A stretch of DNA of 64,000 bases from Fragilariopsis cylindrus CCMP1102 (GCA_900095095.1 FMBT01000465.1:24573-88572), one strand, 5' to 3'; positions 12,076 to 23,990 are shown, counted from the stretch's first letter. Made by a program: numbers and translations. Notes: generated from the sequence alone by a model not told the origin.

Positions 12076-12142
12076 ACTGACTAATTGGACTCGGCCATTC
12101 TTGATCACTACCAAGAATGAAAACAGATGATAACAAAACAAT
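12076..12142 (+). repeat. Direct repeat (partner 13880-13943)
   Basis: Both copies share cttgatcactaccaagaatg and the following aacagat-ataacaaaacaa, with a few mismatches. They flank the MITE-like element at 12442-13108 at unequal distances, so they are not its target duplication. Probably a separate degenerate repeat family. Confidence 0.7.
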
Positions 12143-12149
12143 TTTATTC

Positions 12150-12290
12150 AAACGGATGAAACGGCAAAAAACACCATGAAACGTCCATGCCATGACGTTT
12201 CGACGTACTAATACACCGTTTTACGAAGAGTAACGGCAAAATACCAGAAAAAGTTTATTGCTTCCGTTTCGAAAGAAATACACCGTGTTT
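12150..12290 (+). repeat. Dispersed repeat (inverted partner 20935-21110)
   Basis: Blocks such as ggatgaaacggcaaaaaaca, cgacgtactaatacaccgtt, gttttacgaagag and gtttattgcttccgtttcga recur on the opposite strand at 20935-21110. No coding capacity. Likely a relic of a non-autonomous mobile element. Confidence 0.75.
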
Positions 12291-12441
12291 CTGAGAGAAT
12301 AATGAAACAAGAGAGATTTAGATATATCGCCTGTGATGTGATGTGCGATACAGTTCCCTTTCTAAAAGGGTCTTGTCGAATACTTCGATTGGATAGCGTC
12401 ACTACCATTGATCTTGTTATTGACGATTTGGGTATTTTTCC

Positions 12442-13108
12442 TTAAGGTGGTATCATCAAGATCAGCTTGAATTTTTGACCGTATTAGCGCGATAACAGTA
12501 AATAGCGCGCTTCACTCAAAATAATAATCAAAGATTGATATTTCTGGTACACTCACTTCCTCCGTGCAACGCTAAATGCATACGCGCAATGGTGAGGAAT
12601 TATTAAAATCCGCGCATTATTGTGCTAAAACACTGTACAGCGCAGTGTGTAGTTTAGCACACACAAATTAAAAATCAATAACCAAAATTAGTTTTTTGTG
12701 CTCTCTTTCGTACACTCATACAAGCATCCCTAAGCACCCATTTGTTTCAGGACTGCTATGAAAAGATAGACCTTTTATGTAGATTATTTCTATGCCCTAC
12801 TTTGGGGTGCTAGGTACGAAAATGATGTAGATAAACTAGTTTGAACTATTTTGGAAAGAAATGACTAAAAACCACCTTTTTGAATTTTCAGAAACATACA
12901 GCACCTAGTACACGCGCTTAACACCAATCAAATTGGACATAGAAAGATTCCTTTTGAGCAGATGAAGGTCGTCGTATATAGGACGGTACATATAGGTGAA
13001 AAGTGACAGAGTAACAGGTCCAACCAAAATGGACATGAATTGCCATTTTCCCCGTGCTTTTACGCGTTGTAGCGCAATTTTCGGCGCAGGCTGATGATAC
13101 CACCTTAA
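12442..13108. mobile_element. MITE-like element 1, TTAA flanks (piggyBac type)
   Basis: The element is bounded by TTAA on both sides. Its terminal inverted repeats start GGTGGTATCATCA; the right end reads TGATGATACCACC before TTAA. The 667-bp span, including both TTAA, is non-coding. The interior is clearly similar to 18073-18707 in the same orientation, for example the shared tctatgcc-tactttggggtgctaggtacgaaaatgatgtagataaac segment. TTAA target duplication is the hallmark of piggyBac transposases, and a decayed piggyBac-like transposase lies between the two copies. Confidence 0.85.
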
Positions 13109-16100
13109 ACATTGTTGCATGGAAATTATTTATTTTTAACACACTTTTACTAGTTAAAGTAGTGATAGACAAAATTCATGTGTCAAGAAAATTACCAAAA
13201 AACTGCGAGGAAAAAGATTTTTATTTTATTTGCTTTGTTTTAAATGCGCATTTACTAGTAACATTATTTAGGTGTTATTTAAATAATACTTCAAATACAT
13301 GAATGATTTTATCATTGGTCACAGCTTCATTCAATGTGTTGAGTGTTGAGACTGCTTTTTGAATCTTCTTGTAGCATCACTGAACGCTATCTATAATACT
13401 ATCATCAGGATTGTAGGTAGTCTTGAGGTCAATCTTGATTATGGTGATTTCCAGAGAGATGCCTTTAGAAAAAAGGGAGATAGCAGCCTTGATGTGCTGA
13501 TAATGTTGTGTTGCTATGTAGCCAAAAATGAGTCATTGGAAATCTTTTAGGTTGATGAGTAAGCTATCCTCAAAATTTGTATGTGAATGCCATCACACTG
13601 TTCCGCATGTATTCTATGTACTCCTTGTAGATGTGTACGTTTTTCTTCTAGGTAAACTTAGTTGCATGTGTGCGTCAACAGTGACACATTCTGCCTAACT
13701 TTCCCTAGATCCATAAGCCAAACATGTGGCTTCTTCTATTTCTGTCTTGGTAATAACAGTAAGATTATCACTAATTTTTAAATTTTATATTTATCAACCA
13801 TCATAAGAAAAATATAATGGCATCATCTGCCAACTTAGAAGTTTTTTCCAATGCTGGACTTGCTATACCAATAGGTATTGCACTAATTGAACTAGGCCAT
13901 CCTTGATCACTACCAAGAATGAGAAACAGATCATAACAAAACAATACAATACAAAACAAAAGGGGGTCCAAATGAGATTCAATTGGTAACCTAGCTAGTA
14001 ACCTGGAGCAGGAGGCAGGCGGATCAGTGCAATTGTGCAAATTGGGACTGCTCCGCTTTGGAAAAAAGCGGGTACCCCTTAGCACGTAAAAACACACTAT
14101 TAAATAATTTCCATACCCGCTTCCTTAAAAAGCGGGAGGGGTACCCACTTTTGATACCCGCTTTATAAAAAGTGGATGAAGCGGAAAAGTGGGTATTCAA
14201 AAACTCGCTCTAAAAAACCTGATTATTTAATTTCTAGAAAACCCCAAAAAATTATTAGTGCCACAAGGCCCTGGTACAGATATATATGATTCCTTCCAGG
14301 CTGGTAGTTCTTTAGTTCTTTAGTTGTTGTTTAAAAGCCTTTTGGCGATAATGGAGAGCCCTAGCACTGATACCTGAAACTGGTGTTTGAGGTGTACCAG
14401 TTACTGTTGCAGTAGGGGATGTAAATGGTTGTCTATCTGAATCAGTCCTTACTTTTCTTCCGTCCACAGAAGAAGATGTAGTAATATCCTTGACTGGGTT
14501 AGGAGTAGAGCCATACCCTCTCTTCCTTATAGGAGCACCTCTTTGAAGGAGTGAATGGGTCAGATTATGGATACACTCTTTCAATGGCATTACATCCTTG
14601 GTAGGATGGTATTTTGCGCGTATTTTACACTTGTTAAAAGGACGCAATAATTTCCATCTAAAAGAAATGAAAATCTTTCGAGGTGTGAATGTATATGACG
14701 TGAGTGCTAAAATAAGTTAAAATCCGGCACATTAGCAACTTGAACCACCATCTCAACAACAAGGGCAGTTACGTTGATTCTTCTCAGTACATAAATATTT
14801 TGGGTATTTAAAATATAAATAAATTGCGCAGAAAACCACTGAGATTATTCCTTCGCTCTTTTACTAGTGCCGGGTTCGATCCCTGCACCTCTTAGAGAAT
14901 TTTCAAACACTGATGGGCCATTTTAAATTTTTACCGGCTTATTACAGCTTAGGTGCGGCCCATACAAAGCCAATGGGACTTCTATTGAGTATATAAAAAG
15001 ACACGTGCCCTTATTCGGAGACTCACTGTGTCTCAAGATGGGGTGATAAGTCCAATTTTAGGGGGAGAAACACCCCTAAAAAGCACCCCAAAAAGTTGTG
15101 CCATAGCTTGAAAGCTGTTAAACAGATAGCGACAAATTTTGTAGGCATTATTAATATTCATATTGAAATAACGAGCAGCTAACTTGGGGGACCATCCATA
15201 CAAATGGCGTGTTCCGGCTCAAGGTGGGTTCTTAATATGCTTACGGGACTCAATGCGCGATACCTCGCGACAAATGGAAAATTCTTTTGGAAATAATTAG
15301 GTATTGAAATGAAAAATTCCCATCATCATGACAATGGGAATGTATTGAAACGAACCTCCATGGATATCCATCTATTTAACATACGCTTATAAGATGAAAT
15401 ATATGTATTTTTGTACTGTTAAGAGAGGAAAAAGTTTGGGTGTGATTTGGTCATCTGGGGAAAATTCCATGAAGATTTATATGGGTTGCAGGCAGATTTT
15501 CGAATCGCCACAAGAGGTGCATAAGAGAGGAAGATTAAATATTAATAATGGACTAATAGATAAAGTGCTAGTACAGATGTCTCTTATACTATTATATTAG
15601 TGAATGCGATAATTCTTATTGTTATTGGTATATTAAGAGAGCACCCAATATCAACAGGCATATTGGACATGTTTTTTTTTCGAAAAATCCGATCATGTGT
15701 GTCTTTTACTAAGAGAGAGTTTCAGTACTTAAAATAGATCCAATTCAACCCAAACTTTTTGTCCTTGTTAAGAGTACCAAGATCTATATTTTGTCTTATA
15801 AGCGTATATTAAATAGACTGATATCCATGGAGGTTCGATTCAATACAATCCCATTGTCATGTGTTAATAAGGAATTTTCCATCTATTTACACTGCATAGG
15901 TGCGCGTTAATTTATTATTTTCAACTTTGTCGGCGTACACCATATGGGGGAAATTCTCCTTGGATAAGTACCAGGTCACTGCATCCACTACCTATACCAG
16001 TCGATAATTTGGAATGTGTAGAATCGACAGGGTCAGGTAGTGTATGTGTAGAAGGTTTGAGGAGCTACCATACAGTTAAAAATTCCCCCAATTGATGGTA

Positions 16101-16173
16101 CTTCACTGCATAGCGCATGTTGTAGGAATAAAACGGTCTGTGTGCGGACGGGATTTTGTAACACAGTGGGCTG
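13109..16173. other. Repeat-rich intergenic region
   Basis: No supported gene. A 111-codon minus frame at 14312-14647 (Ser/Thr/Pro-rich) is unrecognised; it may be a relic of the element that carries the transposase. Near 14045-14215 short blocks such as tacccgctt recur in both orientations. GGTTCGATCC at ~14873-14882 resembles a tRNA B-box, but no tRNA folds around it. A fold-back repeat occupies 15204-16207. Confidence 0.5.
13880..13943 (+). repeat. Direct repeat (partner 12076-12142)
   Basis: Second copy of the 12076-12142 sequence in the same orientation, with several substitutions and a one-base insertion before aaacagat. Confidence 0.7.
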
Positions 16174-16207
16174 TCACGAACCACCTTGAGCCGGAACGCG
16201 CCAAATG
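15204..16207. repeat. Long imperfect inverted (fold-back) repeat
   Basis: The left arm at ~15329-15395, containing cctccatggatatc and acgcttataag, is the reverse complement of ~15787-15860. The outer left block tgttccggctcaaggtgg (~15211-15228) is matched in reverse complement near 16181-16200. The arms are discontinuous, with unmatched sequence between. The outer right arm overlaps the 3' end of the piggyBac-like transposase relic, suggesting an insertion or inverted duplication that truncated it. Confidence 0.65.
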
Positions 16208-17805
16208 CGATTCAGTTGATAGATCATACTTAGCTTCAGCTCCATTTTCCCTTTATCAATCAAATGATAGGTTTCACAGTAATCCTTTTGTTGAATAGGA
16301 CAATCAACATCACTAAATTCCCTGTCCCTCCTCTTGGTTTGTCTGTCTCTTTTCTTCCTTCTCATCCCACCTCTTAATACAACTGGAGAATGGAAATTCG
16401 AAAGCTTCTTGACAAAGTTGTTGTCTCCCAAACAGTATAAAGCAATTGCTTGGTGTTGTGTTGGTACATATAAGAGACTCATGACTACCATTGAGAACCG
16501 CCTTTGCTTTGACAGCAGCCTTCCAAGTGGACCAGCACCAGTTCAATCCAATTGACAAGTTCTTGCCATGTTGATACCCCAATTGTTTCAACCAACTTGG
16601 GCCATAGCATCACTCATGTATGCAGAGTCCATTACAACACAATGCCCTTTATGCTTAAATGATTCAGGCATAAAATCATACAATGATACCATTGTTCTTC
16701 AACTTCTTAACAGTATGCCTGTTATGTATGTTGATATCTTGATCAGCTTTACCACCATACACTCTAGCATACAACTTGTATGAACCTAGAGGACCTTCAG
16801 TTATGCAGACGGTATGAAGAGTAGCACCAGTTCAAATTGGTTTGGGCACTGGTCCAATGGTCATGACACTATGATACCAGTCTGCGATCCGACTTTCATC
16901 AGTTTTAATCCATTTTGAAGGGTTGACACAGTAGAAGAAAAAAGGAAGAAACAAATACAGTTTAGTAATCGATTCGAAAACATAGTAACAACAACACCAC
17001 GTTACATACCTGAATATAGCAATCTTCTAACTGCCCATGGATCTGCCACAACTTTTGCATCGTCATAAATATCATCCCAATCACCATCTCCCATAGGGTC
17101 CCAATTGTCACTGTAGTGCAGACAGCTAGTTAGATCTACTAATGCATTATTGGGTATTGATTTTTGTATGGGTGGTACTGCATTGAACATTTCCCTTCTA
17201 CAAATCATTTGATTTATCCATCAACTGCCAGTAAGCATTTTAGCAAGCAATGTACCATAGAATCTTACTACATGATCAGGTTGAATGGTATCATCTTGAT
17301 AGAATTTCAGTTTCCATCCATCTTCAACCACTTTCTTTGTCATCTTAAAACGGATCTCTCCTTCCACATCCCTTAATGAGTTTAACTCCTCATCAGTTAT
17401 ATTTACCAGCTCCTCCTTCTCTCCTTCCATACAATCGGATCGATTGTTCTTCCACCCTCATCAACACCTTCTTCCAACTCAACTTGAGTCCATTCAGCAA
17501 GTGTACCTAATACCATTGCCAGCATCAATGATATCATCACCAACAAAGATAGCTGCATATGGAAGCTGGTACTCGTCTATACTGGAGAAGTCGTTATCAG
17601 CATAGGTAGAAACAGCTTCATAAGACATGAGATAGTGATCATCATCATCTCTACTGTTTAATAATAAATTCCATTTTTGATCAGCTTTAGAAAATGAAAT
17701 GATTACACCATCATGTAGCCTATTGCCTTTGTAATCTTGCCACCAGTACTCAGGGACCTTCATGGACAGTCCAACCAATGATTCGGCCCATTCTAAACTG
17801 ATCAA
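16174..17805 (-). pseudogene. Decayed piggyBac-like transposase (DDE_Tnp_1_7 type)
   Basis: Read on the minus strand, several frames carry consecutive pieces of one transposase. 17805-17494 is an N-terminal Tudor/chromo-like piece (LVGLSMKVPEYWWQDYKG). 17430-17002 is the middle. ~16920-16690 has KWIKTDESRIADWYHS and an in-frame stop. ~16695-16590 has GHCVVMDSAYMSDAMAQV. 16491-16174 has VKKLSNFHSPVV and the CPIQQKDY...HLIDKG stretch. These are hallmarks of piggyBac-derived transposases in stramenopiles. Stops and frameshifts rule out activity, and the C-terminus is cut near the fold-back repeat. It lies between two TTAA-flanked MITE-like elements, which such an enzyme could have mobilised. Confidence 0.75.
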
Positions 17806-18072
17806 TGGTCTTGTACTGTAAAAGAATGGTTATATTTGGTGTGGTTTTGTAATATTATGAAAAGCGTGGTAAAGTACAGTGAAAGAACTAGTGACTAAAA
17901 TATGCTAAAATATGGTAAATAATTAAGATAATTATTTTTTTAGTAAATTTGCTACTTATTTTTCCCACGACTCACCACTGACCCATATTTTCTATTCGCG
18001 CGATCACAGAAAAGTGATACAATACAACAACTAAAAATTAAAAATCACATTATTTTGTTCCTAAACTACTTT

Positions 18073-18707
18073 TTAAGGTGGTATCATCAAGATCAGCGCG
18101 AATTTTTACAGTATTAGCGCGATAACAGTAAATAGCGCGCTTCACTTCAAAATAATAAAGATTGGCATTTTTGCGCGTTGTTTTTCTAAAACACTGTATT
18201 TCCTCCGTGCGCGTTTACCGGTGCACGGAGGAAGTACACAGCGCAGCATGTTTTAGCACAAAAAATTAAAAATCAGAATAAAAAATTATTTTTTGGTTGG
18301 CTCTTTCGTACACTCATACAAGCACCCCTAAGCATCCATTTGTAGGGGGACTGATAGAAATCGTTAGATCTTTTCATGTAGATTATTTCTATGCCTTACT
18401 TTGGGGTGCTAGGTACGAAAATGATGTAGATAAACACTTTTGAACTATTTTGGCGAGAAATGACTAAAAACCAACTTTTTGAGTTTCAAAAATATACAGC
18501 ACCTAGTACACACGCTGAACACCAATCAAATTGGGCATAGAAAGATTCCTTATAATTAGATGAAGCTACTGGTAACCAGTTTATAGCTTAACTTGATTTT
18601 TTGACAGAGTACTAGGTCCACGGAACAAGGTAGTTAAATTTGCATTTTCCTCGTGCTTTTACGCGTTGTAGCGCGATTTTCGTCGCACGCTGATGATACC
18701 ACCTTAA
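18073..18707. mobile_element. MITE-like element 2, TTAA flanks (piggyBac type)
   Basis: 635 bp including both TTAA. Same terminal inverted repeat as element 1 (GGTGGTATCATCA) and the same orientation. The interior resembles 12442-13108 with substitutions and small indels. It has no coding capacity. Subterminal AGCGCG motifs occur near both ends. Confidence 0.85.
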
Positions 18708-19202
18708 ATCTGTTGTGTGTATACTTTTATTTTGAAAACTTAACAGGTTCTAGTATTAATAACATTTCTGAATAATTAGTTGGTTTACCGGTGATTCTAA
18801 CTCCTACTTTATATCAACGAAGTCATACTTGGACAAATTAATCGGTACGTGATCATCAATTCACTTGATATGTTTTTTTTTTTCTTCATACTGTTAATAA
18901 AAGAAAGCTAGAAAAATGATCATATGAATAATATAGATAAGTAACGTCAATCATTAATTATTACGGCCACAACAAAAAGAGAAGGTTGATGCAGTTTATG
19001 AGGCCTTGTAAGAAGCGTTTTCTACATCCCATGAAATATCAAATATATAATAAATTAAAACTGATAGAAGATGTAAGAGATCCGTACACTTACATACTTA
19101 TCTTTATCAGCTTCATCGATCTGATTTCGTTTCTATTTTTCGTGGCTTGCTTCGATTTTATTTTTATTTCATACCTCGTACAGCGGATCGTTGTTGTCGC
19201 AG
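18708..19202. other. Intergenic, no gene seen
   Basis: AT-rich, with no supported gene. It lies between the second MITE-like element and the 3' end of the minus-strand gene. Confidence 0.5.
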
Positions 19203-20633
19203 TTAGGATGTGACCGCCTTGATAAAACCTTTTAGTTTGAATGCCTTCAAACCACCGTTCCGCATTTCATCGGTATCGAAGTCTTCATCATTGCACGCAT
19301 CGATCAAATCATCCATCGATACAATATCCTGTTCGACCAACCAAGCATGGAACTTATCTGGTGTTACTTTAAGGCAATCCTTCTTCATTACCAAAAATTC
19401 CAACAATGAGTAAGAAGATGTCGGTGGAAACGTCGGTTGCGACACCCGTCCGATTGTTCCTTCTACTTGTGGGGAATGTTGCCGAAGAATTGGAATTTCC
19501 TGCACGTCTACGCTGTTCTTCTCGGATTGAGCGGATGCACCTGTCGATACGACTTCTTCTTGTTTGGACGGGAGTAGGGGCTCGGAACGAGATTGTGATG
19601 CCGAAAACAACAACAGATGTTCTGCTGCTGTTTTTTCTATTTCCCCATCATTATCGTCCAATCTCATCCGTCGCTTTTTAGGGGTGAAGAACTTCCGAGC
19701 GTTAGTCGAATCAGAATCGATGGAGTGAGAAATATTGTCAACGAAAAGATTATTCGAAAGATGCCCGGTTGCGGCGGCGGCGGCGGCGGCATCTTCCCCG
19801 TCGATTGAATCGCACACATCATCATCAGGAAATGCAAAAAGGCCAAGCTTGAAGAAAGCAGAAACTAAAGACCCTGCTAATGTTTTATATTTACAACCTT
19901 CCACCGGATCTGTTTCCAAGTCGACAAGATCGGCAATCCTCAAGAAAAATTGTTCACCTGATACAAAACTGAAGTTGGATCGTACAACATCCAGAAATTC
20001 ATCTGGATTCGCGTCGTCGTTTGCGTGGAGTAAGAATTTGATCATAGGATCAATTACCTCAAATCCCGCAGAAGACTTCACCTTGCGGACTAATTTTCCC
20101 ATCTCGTCGTAGAATCTTTTTTCGGAATCCACTAATTTTCCCATCTCGTCGTAGAATCTTTTTCCGGAATCCTCGTTCGATTTTGCCTGATTTAAGATTA
20201 AACTGCTGTGACTGTTGAGGTTAGTTTTGACCAAATTGTCATGACGGGCAGATTTACCCTCGAGTATATTCTCCTGACTCTTGATATTACTAAGGATCAA
20301 ATTGCTGATATCCGATCGCTCAATGCGGGCTCTATTGTCGTGCTGTTCAATCGCCTTAGCCAAATATTCAGTTTTATTCGACATGAAGGGACTCTCTTGA
20401 TGTTGCATTATCGCCAAGTCATCCTTCACTAACTGTGCATCTTCAGTTGCAACTTTATTGGTATCTCCGGTTTTTACCGCGTGTTTTTGACGTCTTTTAG
20501 TATTATTACGATCTTGATTCAAACTCCTAAGAGACCCATGTTTCTCATGTGTTTCCGATGATGGTGTCGTCGAAAGTAGAGTTGATTGGGACTCGTGAGT
20601 ATCCCATGGGGATAGGGATGATGGATTTTGCAT
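19203..20633 (-). CDS. Unknown protein with tandem 14-residue duplication and SAM-like C-terminus
   Basis: 476 residues, single exon, unrecognised overall. The N-terminal ~190 residues are polar and rich in charged helices. Two adjacent copies of KRFYDEMGKLV lie near residues 157-182, from a 42-bp tandem duplication. A more hydrophobic central part (~185-270) could be globular. A Ser/Lys-rich linker with a PKKRRMR-type basic cluster follows, a possible nuclear signal. The last ~65 residues (helices around LVMKKDCLKVTPDKFHAWL and LKAFKLKGFIKAV) look like a short helical bundle, perhaps SAM-like. An Ala run is encoded by a GCC repeat. GC content is higher than in neighbouring intergenic DNA, supporting coding. 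No function is assigned. Confidence 0.6.
   Translation of the reverse strand: MQNPSSLSPWDTHESQSTLLSTTPSSETHEKHGSLRSLNQDRNNTKRRQKHAVKTGDTNKVATEDAQLVKDDLAIMQHQESPFMSNKTEYLAKAIEQHDNRARIERSDISNLILSNIKSQENILEGKSARHDNLVKTNLNSHSSLILNQAKSNEDSGKRFYDEMGKLVDSEKRFYDEMGKLVRKVKSSAGFEVIDPMIKFLLHANDDANPDEFLDVVRSNFSFVSGEQFFLRIADLVDLETDPVEGCKYKTLAGSLVSAFFKLGLFAFPDDDVCDSIDGEDAAAAAAATGHLSNNLFVDNISHSIDSDSTNARKFFTPKKRRMRLDDNDGEIEKTAAEHLLLFSASQSRSEPLLPSKQEEVVSTGASAQSEKNSVDVQEIPILRQHSPQVEGTIGRVSQPTFPPTSSYSLLEFLVMKKDCLKVTPDKFHAWLVEQDIVSMDDLIDACNDEDFDTDEMRNGGLKAFKLKGFIKAVTS
20089..20172 (-). repeat. 42-bp tandem duplication within a coding region
   Basis: 20089-20130 and 20131-20172 differ at one base by eye. The length is a multiple of three, so the frame is kept and 14 residues are duplicated. 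The near identity points to a recent event. Confidence 0.9.
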
Positions 20634-20934
20634 CTTAGAAATATCGATAGAGGTAGCTTCGTGTTTTTTTTCTCTTTGAACTTGTACCGATTAAAATAAT
20701 TATGAGAGTTTCCAACTGTCGAACAAGTCTAGCAACGGGGTCGTTACTGGCAGTATTTTCGCCATTTTATTCTTCACTGCTGAATTGGGCGATTAGAAAC
20801 AGATTTCAATCAAAACGGACAGCGATCGCTCATTGTCGTTGTTGTTAGCTTGTTTACGGTGTATTACCTCGAAATATTTCAATCGAAACGGACACTGATC
20901 GCTCATTGTCGTTGTTGTTAGCTAATCTACGGTC

Positions 20935-21110
20935 TACCAATCTTCGTAAAACGGTGTATTTTTTCGAAACGGAAGGAATAAACTTTTCATGGAATTTCAT
21001 GGAATTTTGTCGTTTCTCTTCGTAAAACGGTGTATTAGTACGTCGAAACGGAAGCAATAAACTTTTCATGACGTTTCATGGTGTTTTTGCCCGTTTCATC
21101 CGTTTTAATT
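20935..21110 (-). repeat. Dispersed repeat, inverted copy of 12150-12290, with internal duplication
   Basis: This is the reverse complement of the repeat near 12.2 kb. Here the motif cgtaaaacggtgtatt followed by cgaaacggaag occurs twice in tandem (near 20944 and 21020). Another pair at ~20823 and ~20901 shares gatcgctcattgtcgttgtt. Probably a mobile-element relic; non-coding. Confidence 0.75.
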
Positions 21111-23265
21111 AAAATTAATAAGACACTTCGACAAAAAATCAATGCATGCGCGATCTGATGGCTAGATCAACTCTCAAGAACAGATTATTTTTGACACGAA
21201 CCCATGTATAATTTTGTACCACGAAAAAGAAGTAATAAATAATTATTTAGATTGGGTCCATAGGTGACATTTATGGATTTATCAATAAATATCATTTGGG
21301 GCTAAGTACTGTATGGCATTATAATATTATTTTAAAACACTCATAATTCGCCATAGGATAAAAATTGCTAAAAATGGAGGGCATAAGTTTATGATGTCCA
21401 TATACTTATGGCCTTTCCATTTCTTAAACCTTCAAAAAAATTTAAATTTTTTTTGTACTGACATTTTTTGTCAAGGCCTAGTTTGCTTGGAAATGAAAAA
21501 TTATAACAGATATTTAGGTAAGAAAACTTTAAGATTACGTGTTCTCCAGCGAGAGTGAACTGAATTGGGGTGAACGAAAAAATAGTTTCATATTTTTTTT
21601 GTCTTTCTTTCACTCATTTTGGACTCTATTTTCAGTCTCTTTTTTTATTCCTCTCCCAAAAAAGGACTGAGAACACCCTGTATTATTCCACTATTTATAG
21701 TGGAATGCCTCACAAAAATTAGACAACCAACAACAACAACAACAACAACAAACAACAAACAACAATAGAAATGACAGCCACAATATAGTAATTATATTGA
21801 CACCAATAAATTTCAAAGATGAATGAAGAAAACAATGAACATAATATGAACAGCAGCAGCAGCTTTAAAATGGATAGTAGTAGTAGCAGCATTAGCATTA
21901 GTAGTAGTGAAAAACAACAATAATTTGACATTGTGCTAGATAGCTTCTTTGGACCTGATCCTCCCCCCTCCAGATCACTGCACATTTGGGTCTGTGCTCA
22001 AATTAAAAAAATAGCGCATTCCGTGATGGAAAAGCACTTGAACAATGCTTATAAGTAGTTCTACTACGGGTCACACCAATATTGATTTGAGAATTTGTAG
22101 GGGAATCTTGTCTTGGGACCAATGCAAATGGAAGAGTGCGCTGCCAGAGTTGATGATGTATGTTCAATATGATATTGTCTACTACCCAAACAAATGAGCG
22201 ACAAAGAACAAATAGAAGAGCAAGCATGACTTTTAATTTAACACCTCCCATGTGTATTATTTTAGTGAGGCTTTGGCTGTTTTACGTAGGGTACAAGTAC
22301 CTGTACAAAAGAAAAGTAGGGGCGGGCCAAAATTTATGCAGATATTAAAAAATCAATATGTATTCAATATAATTGAGCCGCATTAATTTCTCCAATTTTT
22401 ATGCAAATTGTAATTCTTGGTTTAGTAGTAATCATTAAATATTAGCTAGTAAGGGAGCTAATATATTATGCAGTAGAAGACTAGAGTGTTTAGAATTTCT
22501 ATCTGTATTGTGATGTTATCAGGTAAGTAGGGAAACTAGCTAGTAAAAACCCTGATGTGTATTATTGCATCCTATATGGCAGTACATAGTTGTTTGCTGT
22601 AATGATATATAGGTGTTTGGATCTTTTTGATGTGCGATTGCAACGGCTTATATAGTATTGTACTGTTAATTTTCTATGCTAGCTATATAACTGCTTTTGT
22701 AAATTGTGACTGTGGTAACATAACAACGTCCATGCTTGTGGTGCATGTGATAACAGTATGATGCTACTTTTATGCCCTTGTGACACGCATCTCTTATGTA
22801 CTGTATTTGTAACAGCTTGTTACTTTTATGCCTCTCAACATTTGACTGATTGGTTTGATGACTTGCTTAGTATGTGAATCATTAGTTGTGGCTGGGATCT
22901 TCTTTCCTAGGTGCAAACTGGAGCCTTTACTACATAGAAGCATGCTAGGAAAATTTATGGTTTTATCTTGTGTTAGTGCTGCTAAACAGATAGGACATAG
23001 TTCTTTGTGGTGGGCGGGAGGATGGTGCTTTGTGAAGTAATCTTTTTAACTGGAGCACACTCAATGTCAAATTGAAATCCTTGGAGCACCCAGCACTCTG
23101 ATACAACTTCGCGCCATCACAAACAATGACACAAAGCACACCAACTCACCAGTTACCCCTCTTACTAATTAAAAGAGCCCTTGTACAATAATAAGCCAAA
23201 ATACACACAATTAGGTCAAATACCTTTAAAGATAACCAATTGTTCACCTTCTACTCGTACCGACT
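21111..23265. other. Intergenic, no gene seen
   Basis: About 2.1 kb without a supported gene. A CAA run lies near 21727-21760. Open frames here are short and low-complexity. Confidence 0.5.
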
Positions 23266-23757
23266 ATGGATGCATTGGCACAACAACTGACAACTCGTAC
23301 TGAGAAAACGATTGTAATGGTGAAGCAATGGGACAATGCAACACCCCATATGTGTAAAACACTGAAGAAATGGATGAAGAAGGAATTCTATACCCGAGGA
23401 TGGGAGCTACGAAATCAACCACCTAATTCACCCATCACAAATACAAAGGATTCTGCAATGTTCCCTTCCATGGCAAAGATACTAACAGCATATCAAGGTA
23501 TGTACAATCGGTCCCATTATCTACAGGGAGAAGAACTTTGGAGGGGAATTCAACATGTGTACAACAATTATCCACTATCTACTCTATCTCGTGCATACAT
23601 GCATCATGCTCAAATTGCTAATGCCATTATTGATTGTGAAGGTGGTGATGAATTTGTGATGGCATCGAGATCTGGTTGTCTCTATTCCATTATTTACAAT
23701 CTGGGCGTAAACAAAAATCATACTTATTGTCCACGGCTGTTAAACTTCAAAACTTGA
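23266..23757 (+). pseudogene. Tc1/mariner-type transposase fragment (C-terminal half)
   Basis: 163 residues from an ATG. VMVKQWDNATPHMCKT resembles the second catalytic-Asp motif of Tc1/mariner/IS630 enzymes (D-N-A-x-x-H). NQPPNSPITNTKDSAMFPSM resembles the motif around the third acidic residue (PpnSPd-N-x-x-D). The first catalytic Asp and the N-terminal helix-turn-helix are absent, so the enzyme is truncated. No terminal inverted repeats were found around it. An imperfect ACTTGGA tandem repeat follows at ~23764-23792. Confidence 0.7.
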
Positions 23758-23990
23758 AAACAGAACTTGGAACTTGGAACTTGGAACTTAAACAAGTAAG
23801 TAGAATTAAACACCACTATGACAAACACAATCAAAAACACGACTATAGATTTAACTAAAAAGTAGCCTCTACTCTATATCTAAAGAGGAAGACAAGACGA
23901 CAGAAAAATATAAATTGTGTACAGTCAATTGACCTAAACCTTTTGTATCGATCTGCTAGTATTCAGTATCCATTTGGGAGAACGAAAAGT

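Larger units (their letters stand above)
11402..12441. other. Intergenic, repeat-bearing
   Basis: No gene. GCTAGTTGCTAGTTTTGCTAG-type repeats lie near 11440-11465. A dispersed repeat at 12150-12290 has an inverted partner near 20.9-21.1 kb. The 12076-12142 stretch recurs in direct orientation at 13880-13943, on the far side of the first MITE-like element. Confidence 0.6.

Noticed and set aside
13359-13550. Short plus-strand frame next to MITE 1
   Set aside because: 63 codons without recognised similarity in repeat-rich DNA.
14860-14895. Possible tRNA gene (B-box-like GGTTCGATCC)
   Set aside because: Only four T-stem pairs form, and no acceptor partner, D-arm or anticodon arm lies upstream. 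At most a tRNA-derived repeat fragment.
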